A stretch of DNA of 64,000 bases from positions 62,001 through 126,000 of the forward strand of contig NZ_FNKP01000002.1 of the NCBI RefSeq assembly GCF_900099835.1. Direction: 5' to 3'. Shown in pieces: positions 27,914 to 35,676 of this stretch; position 1 is the first letter of the stretch; each line of letters starts with the position of its first letter. Source of the stretch: Paraburkholderia fungorum (GTDB taxonomy: Bacteria > Pseudomonadota > Gammaproteobacteria > Burkholderiales > Burkholderiaceae). The notes beneath the pieces are model-generated. The model searched no databases and was not told where the DNA came from. It was given only the letters and a program-made list of their open reading frames with translations. Position numbers and translations under genes: made by a program.

Positions 27914-29110
27914 ATGGCAAAAAGTCTATCGAAAATCTGGCTGCGCGGTCTTAAGCGGCTGCTCGCCATTCAAACCGAGCACGCTCAGAAGACCACCAAG
28001 CGCACTACGGCACGCCCGGCGCGGGCTGCCACGCCCAAGCCGTCCGCCAAGGCGCGTCCGCTGAAGCCCGCTGCCACGGTTCGCGCATCCGCCAAGCGCG
28101 AAGCGCCACGCCCGGCGGCGCGCGAGTCGCGGGTTCGTCCGCGCGCGTCCGCGTGGGCGAGCGGTTCGTGGACGCGCTCGTTCCACTCGGCGCCTGCCGC
28201 GCCGGGGCGGCTCGTCAATCATCTGCAATACGGTTTGTATGTTCCTTCGGGACATGCGCTCGAGTCCATGCCGCTGCTCGTGATGCTGCACGGCTGCACT
28301 CAGTCAATCGACGAATTCGCCGAGGGCACGCGCATGAACGTCCTCGCTGACCGCTTTGGCTTTGCCGTGGTGTATCCCGAGCAATCGAAGCATGTGCACT
28401 CGCACCGCTGCTGGCACTGGTATGACGCCGGCGACAGCGCGGGTGGGGCGGAGGCGCGCGCGGTGGTGTCGCTAGTGGATGCGCTGGTCGCGCAGCACGG
28501 TTTTGACCCCGAGCGCGTTTATGTGGCGGGCATTTCCGCTGGTGCGGGTTTGACGGCGTTGCTGGCGGTCAACTATCCGGGGCATTTCGCCGCAGTGGCG
28601 CTGCATTCCGGCCCTGCGTTCGGCGAGGCACGTTCGGGCATTACCGCCATGGACGTGATGCGCCGCGGCGCGCGCCGCGATCCGGCTCAACTGGTCGACG
28701 AAGTGACTAATGTGGCCCGTTATCCCGGCATGCCGGCGATCGTGATCCACGGCGATTTCGATCATGTGGTCGCGCCGGTTAACGCAGACCAACTGGGCGA
28801 GCAGTTTCTCCGCCTGAACCGCATGGTCGACGCAAACGGTGCGCGTAAATCCGGCGAAGTTCGCGAGGAGCGCAAAGGCGGCGTAGTAATGCGCGATTAC
28901 GTTCGCAGCGGCCGGCGTGTCGTGCGGGTTTGCCGGGTGCAAGGTCTGGCGCACGCGTGGAGCGGGGGTGACGAGGCCGTGCCGTTCCATTCCGCCAAAG
29001 GCCCGGATGCGAGCGCCATGATCTGGGAATTTTTCAAGCATCAACGTCGCACGGGCGCGGGCCAGATCGCGGAAACCGCCGCCACGACGGGCTCTTCAGC
29101 CGATCGGTGA
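27914..29110 (+). CDS. PHB depolymerase family esterase with basic N-terminal tail
   Basis: 398 aa from ATG at 27914 (MAKSLSKIWLRGLKRLLAIQ); an upstream in-frame ATG at 27845 overlaps the palindrome and is less likely. Residues ~20-95 are an extended Lys/Arg/Ala/Pro-rich tail (KTTKRTTARPARAATPKP, then SAKARPLKPAATVRASAKR). The alpha/beta-hydrolase then begins with LLVMLHGCTQS (oxyanion region). It has AGISAGAGLTALLA with the nucleophile Ser in GxSxG, HGDFDHVV for the Asp, and GLAHAWSGG with the His. It matches the esterase_phb/LpqC family, which cleaves short-chain polyhydroxyalkanoates or similar esters. No signal peptide is seen, so an intracellular site is likely. Confidence 0.87.
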   Translation: MAKSLSKIWLRGLKRLLAIQTEHAQKTTKRTTARPARAATPKPSAKARPLKPAATVRASAKREAPRPAARESRVRPRASAWASGSWTRSFHSAPAAPGRLVNHLQYGLYVPSGHALESMPLLVMLHGCTQSIDEFAEGTRMNVLADRFGFAVVYPEQSKHVHSHRCWHWYDAGDSAGGAEARAVVSLVDALVAQHGFDPERVYVAGISAGAGLTALLAVNYPGHFAAVALHSGPAFGEARSGITAMDVMRRGARRDPAQLVDEVTNVARYPGMPAIVIHGDFDHVVAPVNADQLGEQFLRLNRMVDANGARKSGEVREERKGGVVMRDYVRSGRRVVRVCRVQGLAHAWSGGDEAVPFHSAKGPDASAMIWEFFKHQRRTGAGQIAETAATTGSSADR

Positions 29111-29162
29111 GTTTTGAGCAACACTTCGAAAATGAGCAGTGGCGCAACACTAGGGTTTTCCC

Positions 29163-29197
29163 TATAATACGGGTTATCCCCTAGGCGTTAACGCCTA
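29163..29197 (+). promoter_or_regulatory. -10 box and 16-bp palindrome upstream of DUF3563 gene
   Basis: TATAAT at 29163-29168 is a consensus -10 element with no clear -35. Starting 14 bases further on, TAGGCGTTAACGCCTA (29182-29197) is a perfect 16-bp palindrome. It would lie at about +6 to +21 of the transcript and ends 21 bases before the start codon. The layout suggests an operator covering the transcription start. Confidence 0.6.
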
Positions 29198-29218
29198 AAC
29201 TCATTGCCGAGGTAGACC

Positions 29219-29395
29219 ATGTACCTGCTTAGCCGCCTTTTCCTGTTTCTGACCAAATCGCCCGACCAACTCGCGAAAGAACGCGCGGACGCATTCCTCG
29301 CCGAAGCTACGGACCTGTACGACCTGGAATTCCGTATGCGCAAGCTGGACCGTGAAGCGAATGTCCGCCAGCCGTCGTGGATGAGCCAGCACTAA
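29219..29395 (+). CDS. Small DUF3563 family protein
   Basis: 58-aa protein (starting MYLLSRLFLFLTKSPDQLAK) that is too short for many gene callers. It ends NVRQPSWMSQH. The core FLAEATDLYDLEFRMRKLDR (residues ~28-47) is the DUF3563 signature, related to the small YjiS-like proteins of proteobacteria. The first 12 residues are hydrophobic, and the rest forms a charged helix. Its function is not established. GAGGT precedes the ATG, and it has its own promoter-like region with a perfect palindrome. Confidence 0.82.
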   Translation: MYLLSRLFLFLTKSPDQLAKERADAFLAEATDLYDLEFRMRKLDREANVRQPSWMSQH

Positions 29396-29511
29396 GCTCG
29401 AGTCTTTGCGAAGTACAAAGCATCGGTGGGTCGTGAGACGCCGGTGTTCGGGGTAGGTCAATCTCCCCACGCTGTTTTCGACCGCTCAGTCGAAGTCGAA
29501 CTGACGCAGGC

Positions 29512-29970
29512 TCACACAGCCGGATTCAATTGCCACAACGCGTGATTCAAAACCGCGGCGAACGCCACCCAGGCGACGTAAGGCACCAGTAGTCCGCCTG
29601 CCCAGCGGTCCCGTCGCCAGAACGCGAAAGTTAGCGCGACGATCAGAACCAGCAGAATTACGATGTCGGCCAATGCGGCCCCTGCTTGATGCAGACCGAA
29701 GAAGAGCCACATCCACGCTGCGTTGAACAGCAACTGAACCACCCATAAAACGATCGCCGCACTCAGGCCGTCGCGTTTCCACACGCGCCACGCGGAAATC
29801 GCCATCAGCACGTACAGTACCGTCCATGCTGGCGGGAACACCCAGTTCGGTGGATTAAACGCGGGCTTTTGCAGTCCTGCGTACCATGCGTCGGGCAGAA
29901 AACGGCTCGCTACCAAGGCAGCGGCCAGCGTCAACAGAAGAAATACCAGCAGCGACGGCAAACGGCGCAT
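29512..29970 (-). CDS. tspO: TspO/MBR family tryptophan-rich sensory protein
   Basis: 152 aa with five predicted membrane helices. Conserved TspO features are WYAGLQKPAFNPPNWVFPPAW (residues ~29-49), with FNPP and two Trp, and WMWLFFGLH near 90. Family members bind porphyrins and cholesterol-like ligands and take part in tetrapyrrole and oxidative-stress responses. An AAGGAGGTG site precedes the ATG. It lies 48 bp downstream of the photolyase gene on the same strand, and both respond to light or oxygen in other bacteria, so co-expression is plausible. Confidence 0.92.
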   Translation of the reverse strand: MRRLPSLLVFLLLTLAAALVASRFLPDAWYAGLQKPAFNPPNWVFPPAWTVLYVLMAISAWRVWKRDGLSAAIVLWVVQLLFNAAWMWLFFGLHQAGAALADIVILLVLIVALTFAFWRRDRWAGGLLVPYVAWVAFAAVLNHALWQLNPAV

Positions 29971-30018
29971 GCTTCACCTCCTTCAAGCGTCATCCATCAA
30001 TTCGATGTAAGCGGGTAC

Positions 30019-31518
30019 TCACTTGCCGAAACGGGCCAGTGTGCGCGCGCGAGCTTCCGCATGGTCGACAATCGGCTCGGGATAATCCTTGCCCAGCACG
30101 ACCCCGAATTCCGCGAGGCGCTCCCGACCTGCCAGCCACGGCGCGTGAATCCACTTGGCCGGGACTTTTTCCAGCTGCGGCAGATAGCGCTTGATAAAAC
30201 GACCTTCGGCGTCGAATTTTTCCGATTGCGTGATGGGATTGAAGATCCGGAAATACGGCTGCGCGTCGCATCCCGTGGATGCCGCCCATTGCCAGCCGCC
30301 GTTATTCGCCGAAAAGTCAAAATCGTTCAGCAGGTCGGCGAAATAGCGCTCGCCGAGCCGCCAGTCCACGCCCAGATCCTTGACCAGAAAACTCGCCGTC
30401 ACCATGCGCAAGCGATTGTGCATGTAGCCGGTGCGGTTCAGTTGCAGCATCGCCGCGTCGATCAGCGGGTAGCCGGTGCGGCCGTCGCACCAGGCGGAAA
30501 ACGCTTCGTCGGCTTCGGAGCCGCGTTCCCAGCGCAGCCGGTCATATTCCTCCTTGAACGACGCCCCGCTCGCCAGCCGCGGATGATGCGACAGGATCAT
30601 GAAGTAGAAGTCCCGCCAGATCAGCTCCGACAGCCACGTGGCCGAGCCCTTGCCGTCGGGTTGCAACGACATCTCGTGCGCGATTCGCGCGAGCGTGCGG
30701 ATCGATACGGTGCCGAAGCGCAAATGCATCGACAGATAGCTGGGGCCTTTGGCGGCGGGAAAATCGCGCCGATCCGCATAACTGTCGATGCGGCTCATGA
30801 AGTCGTCGAGCAGACTTTGCGCGCCGCTCATGCCCGTGGGCAGCTTCAGTTCCGCGAGGTTGCTCGGTGCGAAGCCGAGTTGCTTGAGCGTCGGCAACTC
30901 GCGATGCAGCTTTTTTGGCACCGCAGCCAGATGTTTCGCGTACTTTTCGACGGGATACGGCTTCAGATCGAAAGCCGTCAGCTGTTTGAGCCACGCATTC
31001 TTGTACGGGGTGAACACGGTGAACGGCTTGTTCTGGCCGGTCAGCACCTCGTCGCGCTCGAAAATCACCTGATCCTTGAAGGTCAGCCACTGTCGGCCGG
31101 CTTCGGTGAGTTGCTCGCCCACCTTTTCGTCGCGCTCGATCGCGACCGGCTCGTAATCGTGATTCGTGAACACCGCGTCGACGCCGAGTTCGGCGGCGAG
31201 CTTCGGAATCAGATCGGACGGATCGCCGTACAGCACGATCAGGCCGCCGCCTTTCGCGCGCAGCGCGTCGTCCAGTTCGCCGAGTGCGGCGAGAATGATC
31301 TCGATCCGCCGATCCTGCACCTGCTCATCGGGGTGACGGGCCTGCCAGGTTTCCAGCAGCGGTTGCAGGATCGTCGTATCGAACACGAATGCGCACCAGA
31401 CGCGCTCGCAGTGCTTGAGCGCGTAGTAGAGCGCGGCGTTGTCCGTGTGACGCAGGTCGCGGCGGAACCAGACCAGACCGGTGTCGAAGGAGTCGTTCAG
31501 GCGTCGGGCGCGTGTCAT
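30019..31518 (-). CDS. phrB: Deoxyribodipyrimidine photolyase
   Basis: 499-aa FAD-dependent DNA repair enzyme that splits cyclobutane pyrimidine dimers using blue light. The N-terminal antenna-binding Rossmann domain begins at LVWFRRDLRHTDNAAL (residue ~14). The C-terminal FAD domain contains MHLRFGTVSIR, RTGYMHNRLRM and FSANNGGWQWAASTGCDAQP, diagnostic of class-I CPD photolyases; the Trp residues belong to the electron-transfer chain. No strong ribosome site precedes the ATG at 31518, so the exact start is less certain. tspO follows on the same strand. Confidence 0.93.
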   Translation of the reverse strand: MTRARRLNDSFDTGLVWFRRDLRHTDNAALYYALKHCERVWCAFVFDTTILQPLLETWQARHPDEQVQDRRIEIILAALGELDDALRAKGGGLIVLYGDPSDLIPKLAAELGVDAVFTNHDYEPVAIERDEKVGEQLTEAGRQWLTFKDQVIFERDEVLTGQNKPFTVFTPYKNAWLKQLTAFDLKPYPVEKYAKHLAAVPKKLHRELPTLKQLGFAPSNLAELKLPTGMSGAQSLLDDFMSRIDSYADRRDFPAAKGPSYLSMHLRFGTVSIRTLARIAHEMSLQPDGKGSATWLSELIWRDFYFMILSHHPRLASGASFKEEYDRLRWERGSEADEAFSAWCDGRTGYPLIDAAMLQLNRTGYMHNRLRMVTASFLVKDLGVDWRLGERYFADLLNDFDFSANNGGWQWAASTGCDAQPYFRIFNPITQSEKFDAEGRFIKRYLPQLEKVPAKWIHAPWLAGRERLAEFGVVLGKDYPEPIVDHAEARARTLARFGK

Positions 31519-31613
31519 TTAGGCGTGGGTCGAAGGTGAAAGGGCGCTCATGCAAAGGCCGGGGCGTCGGTATATGACCGGCGTTGCAGATTACATGCCG
31601 CGTCCGCAAAACG

Positions 31614-31654
31614 GAACAGCGCCCGCCCCAATGGTGAAAGGGCGGGCGCTGTTC
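31614..31654 (-). terminator. Strong hairpin downstream of ohr
   Basis: A perfect 15-bp stem with arms GAACAGCGCCCGCCC (31614-31628) and GGGCGGGCGCTGTTC (31640-31654) encloses an 11-nt loop. Read leftward it is followed by CCGTTTTGCG, a short T-run. It lies between the ohr stop and the photolyase start, so it probably ends the ohr transcript. Confidence 0.75.
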
Positions 31655-31727
31655 ATGGTGACGCGGTTGTGCCGCGCCGCCGTTTGCAACTCATTGCAGA
31701 CTTTTCGGCATGCGCCGACGCCGCAGC

Positions 31728-32147
31728 TTACGCGACTTGCAGACGAACTTCGACGTTGTTGCGCGTGGCGTTCGAGTACGGGCAGACCTGATGCGCTGCG
31801 TCGACCAGTTCCTTGGCGGCGTCGGCGGCCAGGCCCGGCAGCGACACGCGTAGATCGATGTCGAGCGCGAAGCCGCCCTTGTCGTTCGGACCGATGCCAA
31901 CCTCTGCTGTCACTTGTGTGTCGGCGGGCAAAGTCTGCTTGCGCTGGCCGGCGATGAATTTCATTGCGCTCAGGAAACACGCCGAGTAGCCGGCGGCGAA
32001 AAGCTGTTCCGGGTTAGTGCCCGCAGCGCCCGTGCCGCCCAGTTCGCGCGGTGCGGCCAATTTCACGTCCAGTGCATTGTCCGACGACACAGCACGGCCG
32101 TCACGGCCACCGGTACTCGTTGCAGTTGCTTTGTAGAGGATGTTCAT
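31728..32147 (-). CDS. ohr: Organic hydroperoxide resistance protein
   Basis: 139-aa thiol peroxidase reducing organic and fatty-acid hydroperoxides with dihydrolipoamide-type reductants. Both redox Cys are present, in AAGYSACFLSAMKF (residue ~60) and HQVCPYSNATR (~125). The start (MNILYKATATSTGGRDGRA) follows AAGGAG. It lies downstream of ohrR on the same strand, with a 170-bp spacer carrying a perfect 10-bp dyad that should be the OhrR operator. Confidence 0.95.
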   Translation of the reverse strand: MNILYKATATSTGGRDGRAVSSDNALDVKLAAPRELGGTGAAGTNPEQLFAAGYSACFLSAMKFIAGQRKQTLPADTQVTAEVGIGPNDKGGFALDIDLRVSLPGLAADAAKELVDAAHQVCPYSNATRNNVEVRLQVA

Positions 32148-32253
32148 GGTGCTGCTCCTTAATCTGGATTGTCAGGATTTGCATGCTTGCCGCCATTGAG
32201 GCCGCCGTTCTGGCGGAGCGCTATCGAAGCGGCATGTCGCTAAGATAGTGTAC

Positions 32254-32277
32254 AAATCATTTGTGTGCAAATGATTT
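32254..32277. promoter_or_regulatory. Candidate OhrR operator upstream of ohr
   Basis: AAATCATTTG (32254-32263) and CAAATGATTT (32268-32277) are exact complements around TGTG. The dyad lies 107 bp upstream of the ohr start. OhrR operators in other bacteria are AT-rich dyads with CAAAT or CAATT arms. The sub-sequence GTGCAAATG recurs upstream of ohrR. Confidence 0.7.
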
Positions 32278-32317
32278 TTTAGATGGATGTGATAGCCGCT
32301 GGTTTGCAAGCTGTCCG

Positions 32318-32782
32318 TCAGTCGTCCGGGTGATCCATGTAATCGTTGAGCGTGGCGCGCAGGCGGGTCAGATCGTCCCGCAGGCGCAGCAGGAATTCCG
32401 GCGACTGCTGGGTCGCGCAGAAGATTTCCGCGGGCACTTCACGCGCCTGGCGTTTGAGAGCCGAGCCGGCTTTAGTGAGGCGGATATAGACCAGGCGCTC
32501 GTCGTCGACACCGCGTACGCGCTCCAGCAGTCCCTGTGCTTCCAGGCGTTTGAGCAGCGGCGTGACGGTGGCCGAGTCGAGATTCAGGCGTGCCGCCATG
32601 TCCTTGACGGTGACGTCGTCGGTTTCCCACAGCACCAGCATGGTCAGATATTGGGGATACGTGAGTCCCAATTTCTCGAGCAAGGGCTTGTACGCCTTCG
32701 TCATCGCGAGCGAGGTCGAGTAGAGGGCGAAGCAGAGTTGCTCGTCGAGCGTGAAGGGCAGGGTGACGGGGCGCTGGGTCAT
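32318..32782 (-). CDS. ohrR: MarR-family peroxide-sensing repressor OhrR
   Basis: 154 aa from ATG at 32782 (MTQRPVTLPFTLDEQLCFAL); a longer frame 54 codons upstream lacks support. The Cys in DEQLCFALYSTS (residue 17) matches the peroxidatic Cys of OhrR. The MarR winged helix follows: MLVLWETDDVTVKDMAARLN, then DSATVTPLLKRLEAQGLLER, then DDERLVYIRLT (wing). Oxidation by organic peroxide releases it from DNA. It precedes ohr on the same strand and probably controls both genes. Confidence 0.92.
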   Translation of the reverse strand: MTQRPVTLPFTLDEQLCFALYSTSLAMTKAYKPLLEKLGLTYPQYLTMLVLWETDDVTVKDMAARLNLDSATVTPLLKRLEAQGLLERVRGVDDERLVYIRLTKAGSALKRQAREVPAEIFCATQQSPEFLLRLRDDLTRLRATLNDYMDHPDD

Positions 32783-32804
32783 GATGCATCTCGTATGAAA
32801 GAGC

Positions 32805-32825
32805 GTGCAAATGGATTGCGCGCAA
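32805..32825. promoter_or_regulatory. Second OhrR-like site upstream of ohrR
   Basis: GTGCAAATGGATT (32805-32817) repeats the half-site found upstream of ohr and overlaps the 10-bp palindrome TTGCGCGCAA (32816-32825). It lies 23 bp before the ohrR start, suggesting autorepression. Confidence 0.45.
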
Positions 32826-32919
32826 ACTATTGTGCCGCAAATCGGCGTGGGTTGACGAGCGTGCAGCGAGGGGGACGGGAGATGGGATGTGGCTGAGGTT
32901 GCCACGGGAGACGGAAAGA

Positions 32920-32940
32920 CGGACGCCAGACCGGCGTCCG
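32920..32940 (-). terminator. Hairpin after the BPSS1780-type gene
   Basis: CGGACGCC and GGCGTCCG pair as an 8-bp stem with a 5-nt loop. It lies 13 bp beyond the stop of the membrane-protein gene at 32954. Read leftward it is followed by TCTTTCC, a weak T-run. Confidence 0.6.
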
Positions 32941-32953
32941 CCACAGGTAATGC

Positions 32954-33760
32954 TTAAGCCGCCGGGGTGGTCGGCAGATCCGGCGTTTCGGGCGTCTGGA
33001 CGCCGAAGCAGCCGCGATACGTTGCGTAAAACGAGCAGTACAGCATCGTCGTGACGATCATCGTCGCGGGCATCAGGATCGCGAACGCGAAGTCGCCCGC
33101 GCCGAGCGCCTGCAGCAGCGTGGACAAACCGAGCGACACAATCATCGCCACCGCAAACCACAACGCGCCGAACACGATGAACGCGCCGCGATTACGCCAG
33201 CAACTGACGATGCTGAAGAACATCGCCTTGACCGGCGGCACGTCGTGCCAAGCGGTGAGAATCGGCGAAAACCAGAAAATCATCGCCACCGGGATATAAA
33301 AAGCGAAGGCCGTGATGACCGCCAGCGAAATGTTGCTGTTGGCAATCGTGTCCTGATCCATCGTCGCGCCGCCGAGCATCACCTTGAGCAGCATGCCGCC
33401 GTCGGCGAGCGCCGATCCGGCCAGCACCAGGCCCATCGCGACGACATACGCCACTCCGAGCACCAGCAGGCGTTTCGCGACCACCGGGCCGTATGAGTGA
33501 AAGCCGTCCACCAGAATGGTCGGGAACACCGGTTTGCCCGCGATCGTATTGCGGCACGCCGCCATGAAGCCGACCGCGACGCCCGGAATGAACGCCAGCG
33601 GCAATACGCCACCGACCACCGGAATCTGCGCGACCAGCGTCATCACCAGCAGGTAGGTGAAAAACAGTGTTAGAAACGCGAGCGGGTTCTTGCGGAACAG
33701 CCAGATACCCTGGCGGAACCACACATAGCCGGTTTTCGCCGGGACTTCGATCAGTTGCAT
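32954..33760 (-). CDS. BPSS1780-family membrane protein
   Basis: 268-aa inner-membrane protein with about six hydrophobic segments, starting [18 protein letters not shown]. Conserved family parts are [18 protein letters not shown] (first helix) and [19 protein letters not shown]. The function is not known. It overlaps the end of thrB by 10 bp, so the two are translated from one mRNA. The tail [14 protein letters not shown] is soluble. Confidence 0.88.
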   Translation of the reverse strand: MQLIEVPAKTGYVWFRQGIWLFRKNPLAFLTLFFTYLLVMTLVAQIPVVGGVLPLAFIPGVAVGFMAACRNTIAGKPVFPTILVDGFHSYGPVVAKRLLVLGVAYVVAMGLVLAGSALADGGMLLKVMLGGATMDQDTIANSNISLAVITAFAFYIPVAMIFWFSPILTAWHDVPPVKAMFFSIVSCWRNRGAFIVFGALWFAVAMIVSLGLSTLLQALGAGDFAFAILMPATMIVTTMLYCSFYATYRGCFGVQTPETPDLPTTPAA

Positions 33761-34746
33761 GGAGTGTGGGTGCCTGGATGTGGAACGCCGGCAAGGCGTT
33801 CGCGCAGAATGCGCTCGAAATGGCCCGGATCGTGCGGTTTGAGCAACTCGGCCGCACGCGGCAGGTGAAAGTCATACAGGCGCGAAACCCAGAAGCGGTA
33901 CGCGCCTGCTCGCAGCATATCGCCCCAGTGGCGGTTTTCTTCGGCGGTGAACGGGCGCACGGTCTGGTACGCGCGCAGCATCGCTTCGGTGCGCGACTCG
34001 TCGAGCTTGCCGGTGGCGAGGTCGACGCACCAGTCGTTGACCGTCACCGCGACATCGAACAGCCACTTGTCGCAGCCCGCGAAATAGAAGTCGAAGAAGC
34101 CGCCCAGGCGTACTTCGTGGCCCGTTTCCGGCGCGGCATGCGCGAACATTGCGTTGTCGCGGAACAGGTCGGCGTGGCAAGGGCCTGCGGGCAATGCGGC
34201 GTAGTCGGCGGAGGCGAAAAAGGCTTCCTGATGCGCCAGTTCGGACGACAGCAACTCGCGTTGCGCGCCTTCCAGAAACGGCAAGACGGTCGGCACGGTT
34301 TCGCGCCACCACGGCAGGCTGCGCAAATTCGGCTGATAACCGGTGTAATCGCGCCCGGCGAGGTGCATGCGCGCCAGCATCTGTCCGACTTCAATGCAGT
34401 GCTCGACGCCCGGCGTCATTTCCGGCGCGCCTTCGAGCTTGGTGACGATCGCGGCGGGCTTGCCGAGCAGCATGCCGAACAGCGCGCCGTCTTCGCGCGG
34501 CATCGGATCGGGCACCGGCACGCGATGCGCGGCCAGATGACGCATCAGATCGAGGTAGAAGGGCAGTTGTTCAGCCGTCAGCTTTTCGAAAATCGTCAGG
34601 ACGTATTCGCCGCGCGTCGTCGTCAGAAAGAAGTTGCTGTTTTCAATACCGGATGAGATGCCGCGAAACTCGACGACATCGCCGAGATCGTAGTGACGCA
34701 TCCATTCTGCTAGTTGGGATTCGTTGACAGCGGTGAAGACAGCCAT
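33751..34746 (-). CDS. thrB: Homoserine kinase (ThrB, aminoglycoside-kinase fold)
   Basis: 331 aa. It phosphorylates homoserine with ATP in threonine synthesis. This is the type found in beta- and some gammaproteobacteria, unrelated to the GHMP-type ThrB of E. coli. It starts [33 protein letters not shown] (~30-42) is the nucleotide loop. [12 protein letters not shown] near residue 187 supplies the catalytic Asp and [17 protein letters not shown] the Mg-binding Asp. The membrane-protein gene downstream overlaps it by 10 bp. Confidence 0.94.
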   Translation of the reverse strand: MAVFTAVNESQLAEWMRHYDLGDVVEFRGISSGIENSNFFLTTTRGEYVLTIFEKLTAEQLPFYLDLMRHLAAHRVPVPDPMPREDGALFGMLLGKPAAIVTKLEGAPEMTPGVEHCIEVGQMLARMHLAGRDYTGYQPNLRSLPWWRETVPTVLPFLEGAQRELLSSELAHQEAFFASADYAALPAGPCHADLFRDNAMFAHAAPETGHEVRLGGFFDFYFAGCDKWLFDVAVTVNDWCVDLATGKLDESRTEAMLRAYQTVRPFTAEENRHWGDMLRAGAYRFWVSRLYDFHLPRAAELLKPHDPGHFERILRERLAGVPHPGTHTPCN

Positions 34747-35088
34747 GCGGGGAACGTCGGATCAGGTTGGTCGGGCTGGCGCGGTGCGGCCAGTGCGATT
34801 TACGGCAAATTCGGTGGCAAACAACTTCTGGCAGATGCCGCTAACCGGTACGGTAGGCAAATGCAGCGGTGATACGTGGGCGGCGCCTCGGCGACATTCC
34901 GGCAATATGGCGAGGAAAACGCTGTCGAGCGGACGCCCGATTACGGTGCAGGCTGGCGAGCGCGATATTTCCACCTCACCCCGCCGAACTGACGCCGTGC
35001 AAACCGCTTGAACAACCCGGACGCCGCTTCGCGTCCACCCTCACAAAACCTGGACGGCAACCACGCCCGGCAGCCACCCAGGCACGAA
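34747..35088. other. Intergenic region upstream of thrB
   Basis: 342 bp between the DUF2782-like gene and thrB, both on the minus strand. No coding region, strong hairpin or repeat was seen. The thrB promoter presumably lies here. Confidence 0.4.
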
Positions 35089-35484
35089 TCAATAGCTCAA
35101 ATGGACCGACGGCAAGCGCGTGCTCGCGCGGCCATTGTCGCGCACCGTAGGCGACGTGTCGGCAGGCGCGCTCATCTGGTAACGCGTGCCGAAGTTCGAC
35201 CTTACGTTGATTTCCACCGGCTTGCCCTTGTCGCGGTATTCGGTGATTTCAGTGCCGTTCGGGCTGGTTTCCTGAAAGCTCGGCGTACGCGGGACGTTGA
35301 TTTCGACCTTCGAGCTGACCTCGGCGGCCGGACGATTGATCTTCGCCAGGTCGGGCAGACCGGCCCGCTCGTTGGCGGACTGAGGCGCGTCTGGCGAAGG
35401 GGTGTCGTCGACAGGCTGGGCAGCCATCGCGGCGTTGCCAAAGGCGAGGGCCAGTGCAACGGCGACGGGAAGGAGCGGCTTCAT
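35089..35484 (-). CDS. Exported DUF2782-like protein
   Basis: 131 aa with a signal peptide (MKPLLPVAVALALAFGNAAM, then AAQP). The mature part is Pro/Ser-rich. Near the C terminus VEINVPRTPSFQETSPNGTE leads into ITEYRDKGKPVEINV and RYQMSAP, the pattern of DUF2782, a family often encoded near polA and thrB. Function is unknown. The domain assignment is from memory of the pattern and is moderate. Confidence 0.65.
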   Translation of the reverse strand: MKPLLPVAVALALAFGNAAMAAQPVDDTPSPDAPQSANERAGLPDLAKINRPAAEVSSKVEINVPRTPSFQETSPNGTEITEYRDKGKPVEINVRSNFGTRYQMSAPADTSPTVRDNGRASTRLPSVHLSY

Positions 35485-35676
35485 GGTGATTCTCCAAAAT
35501 GGTCCCCGATTCTAGCAAATCCAGTCTGGCGTACGGGGCGCGATCGCCTTATTTTGCGCCGCTTTCACGCGATCTGCCCGCAATCCCGCCGGGGCGCGGC
35601 GACATGTGTTGCAACGCCGCCAGGTCATTTGGCTATCACGGGTTCCGTGGTAATGTCGTCTCATCAATAGGGGCAC

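Noticed and set aside
29869..31539. 556-codon plus-strand frame opposite the photolyase and tspO
   Set aside because: Spans two well-supported genes on the other strand and has no recognisable motif or ribosome site.
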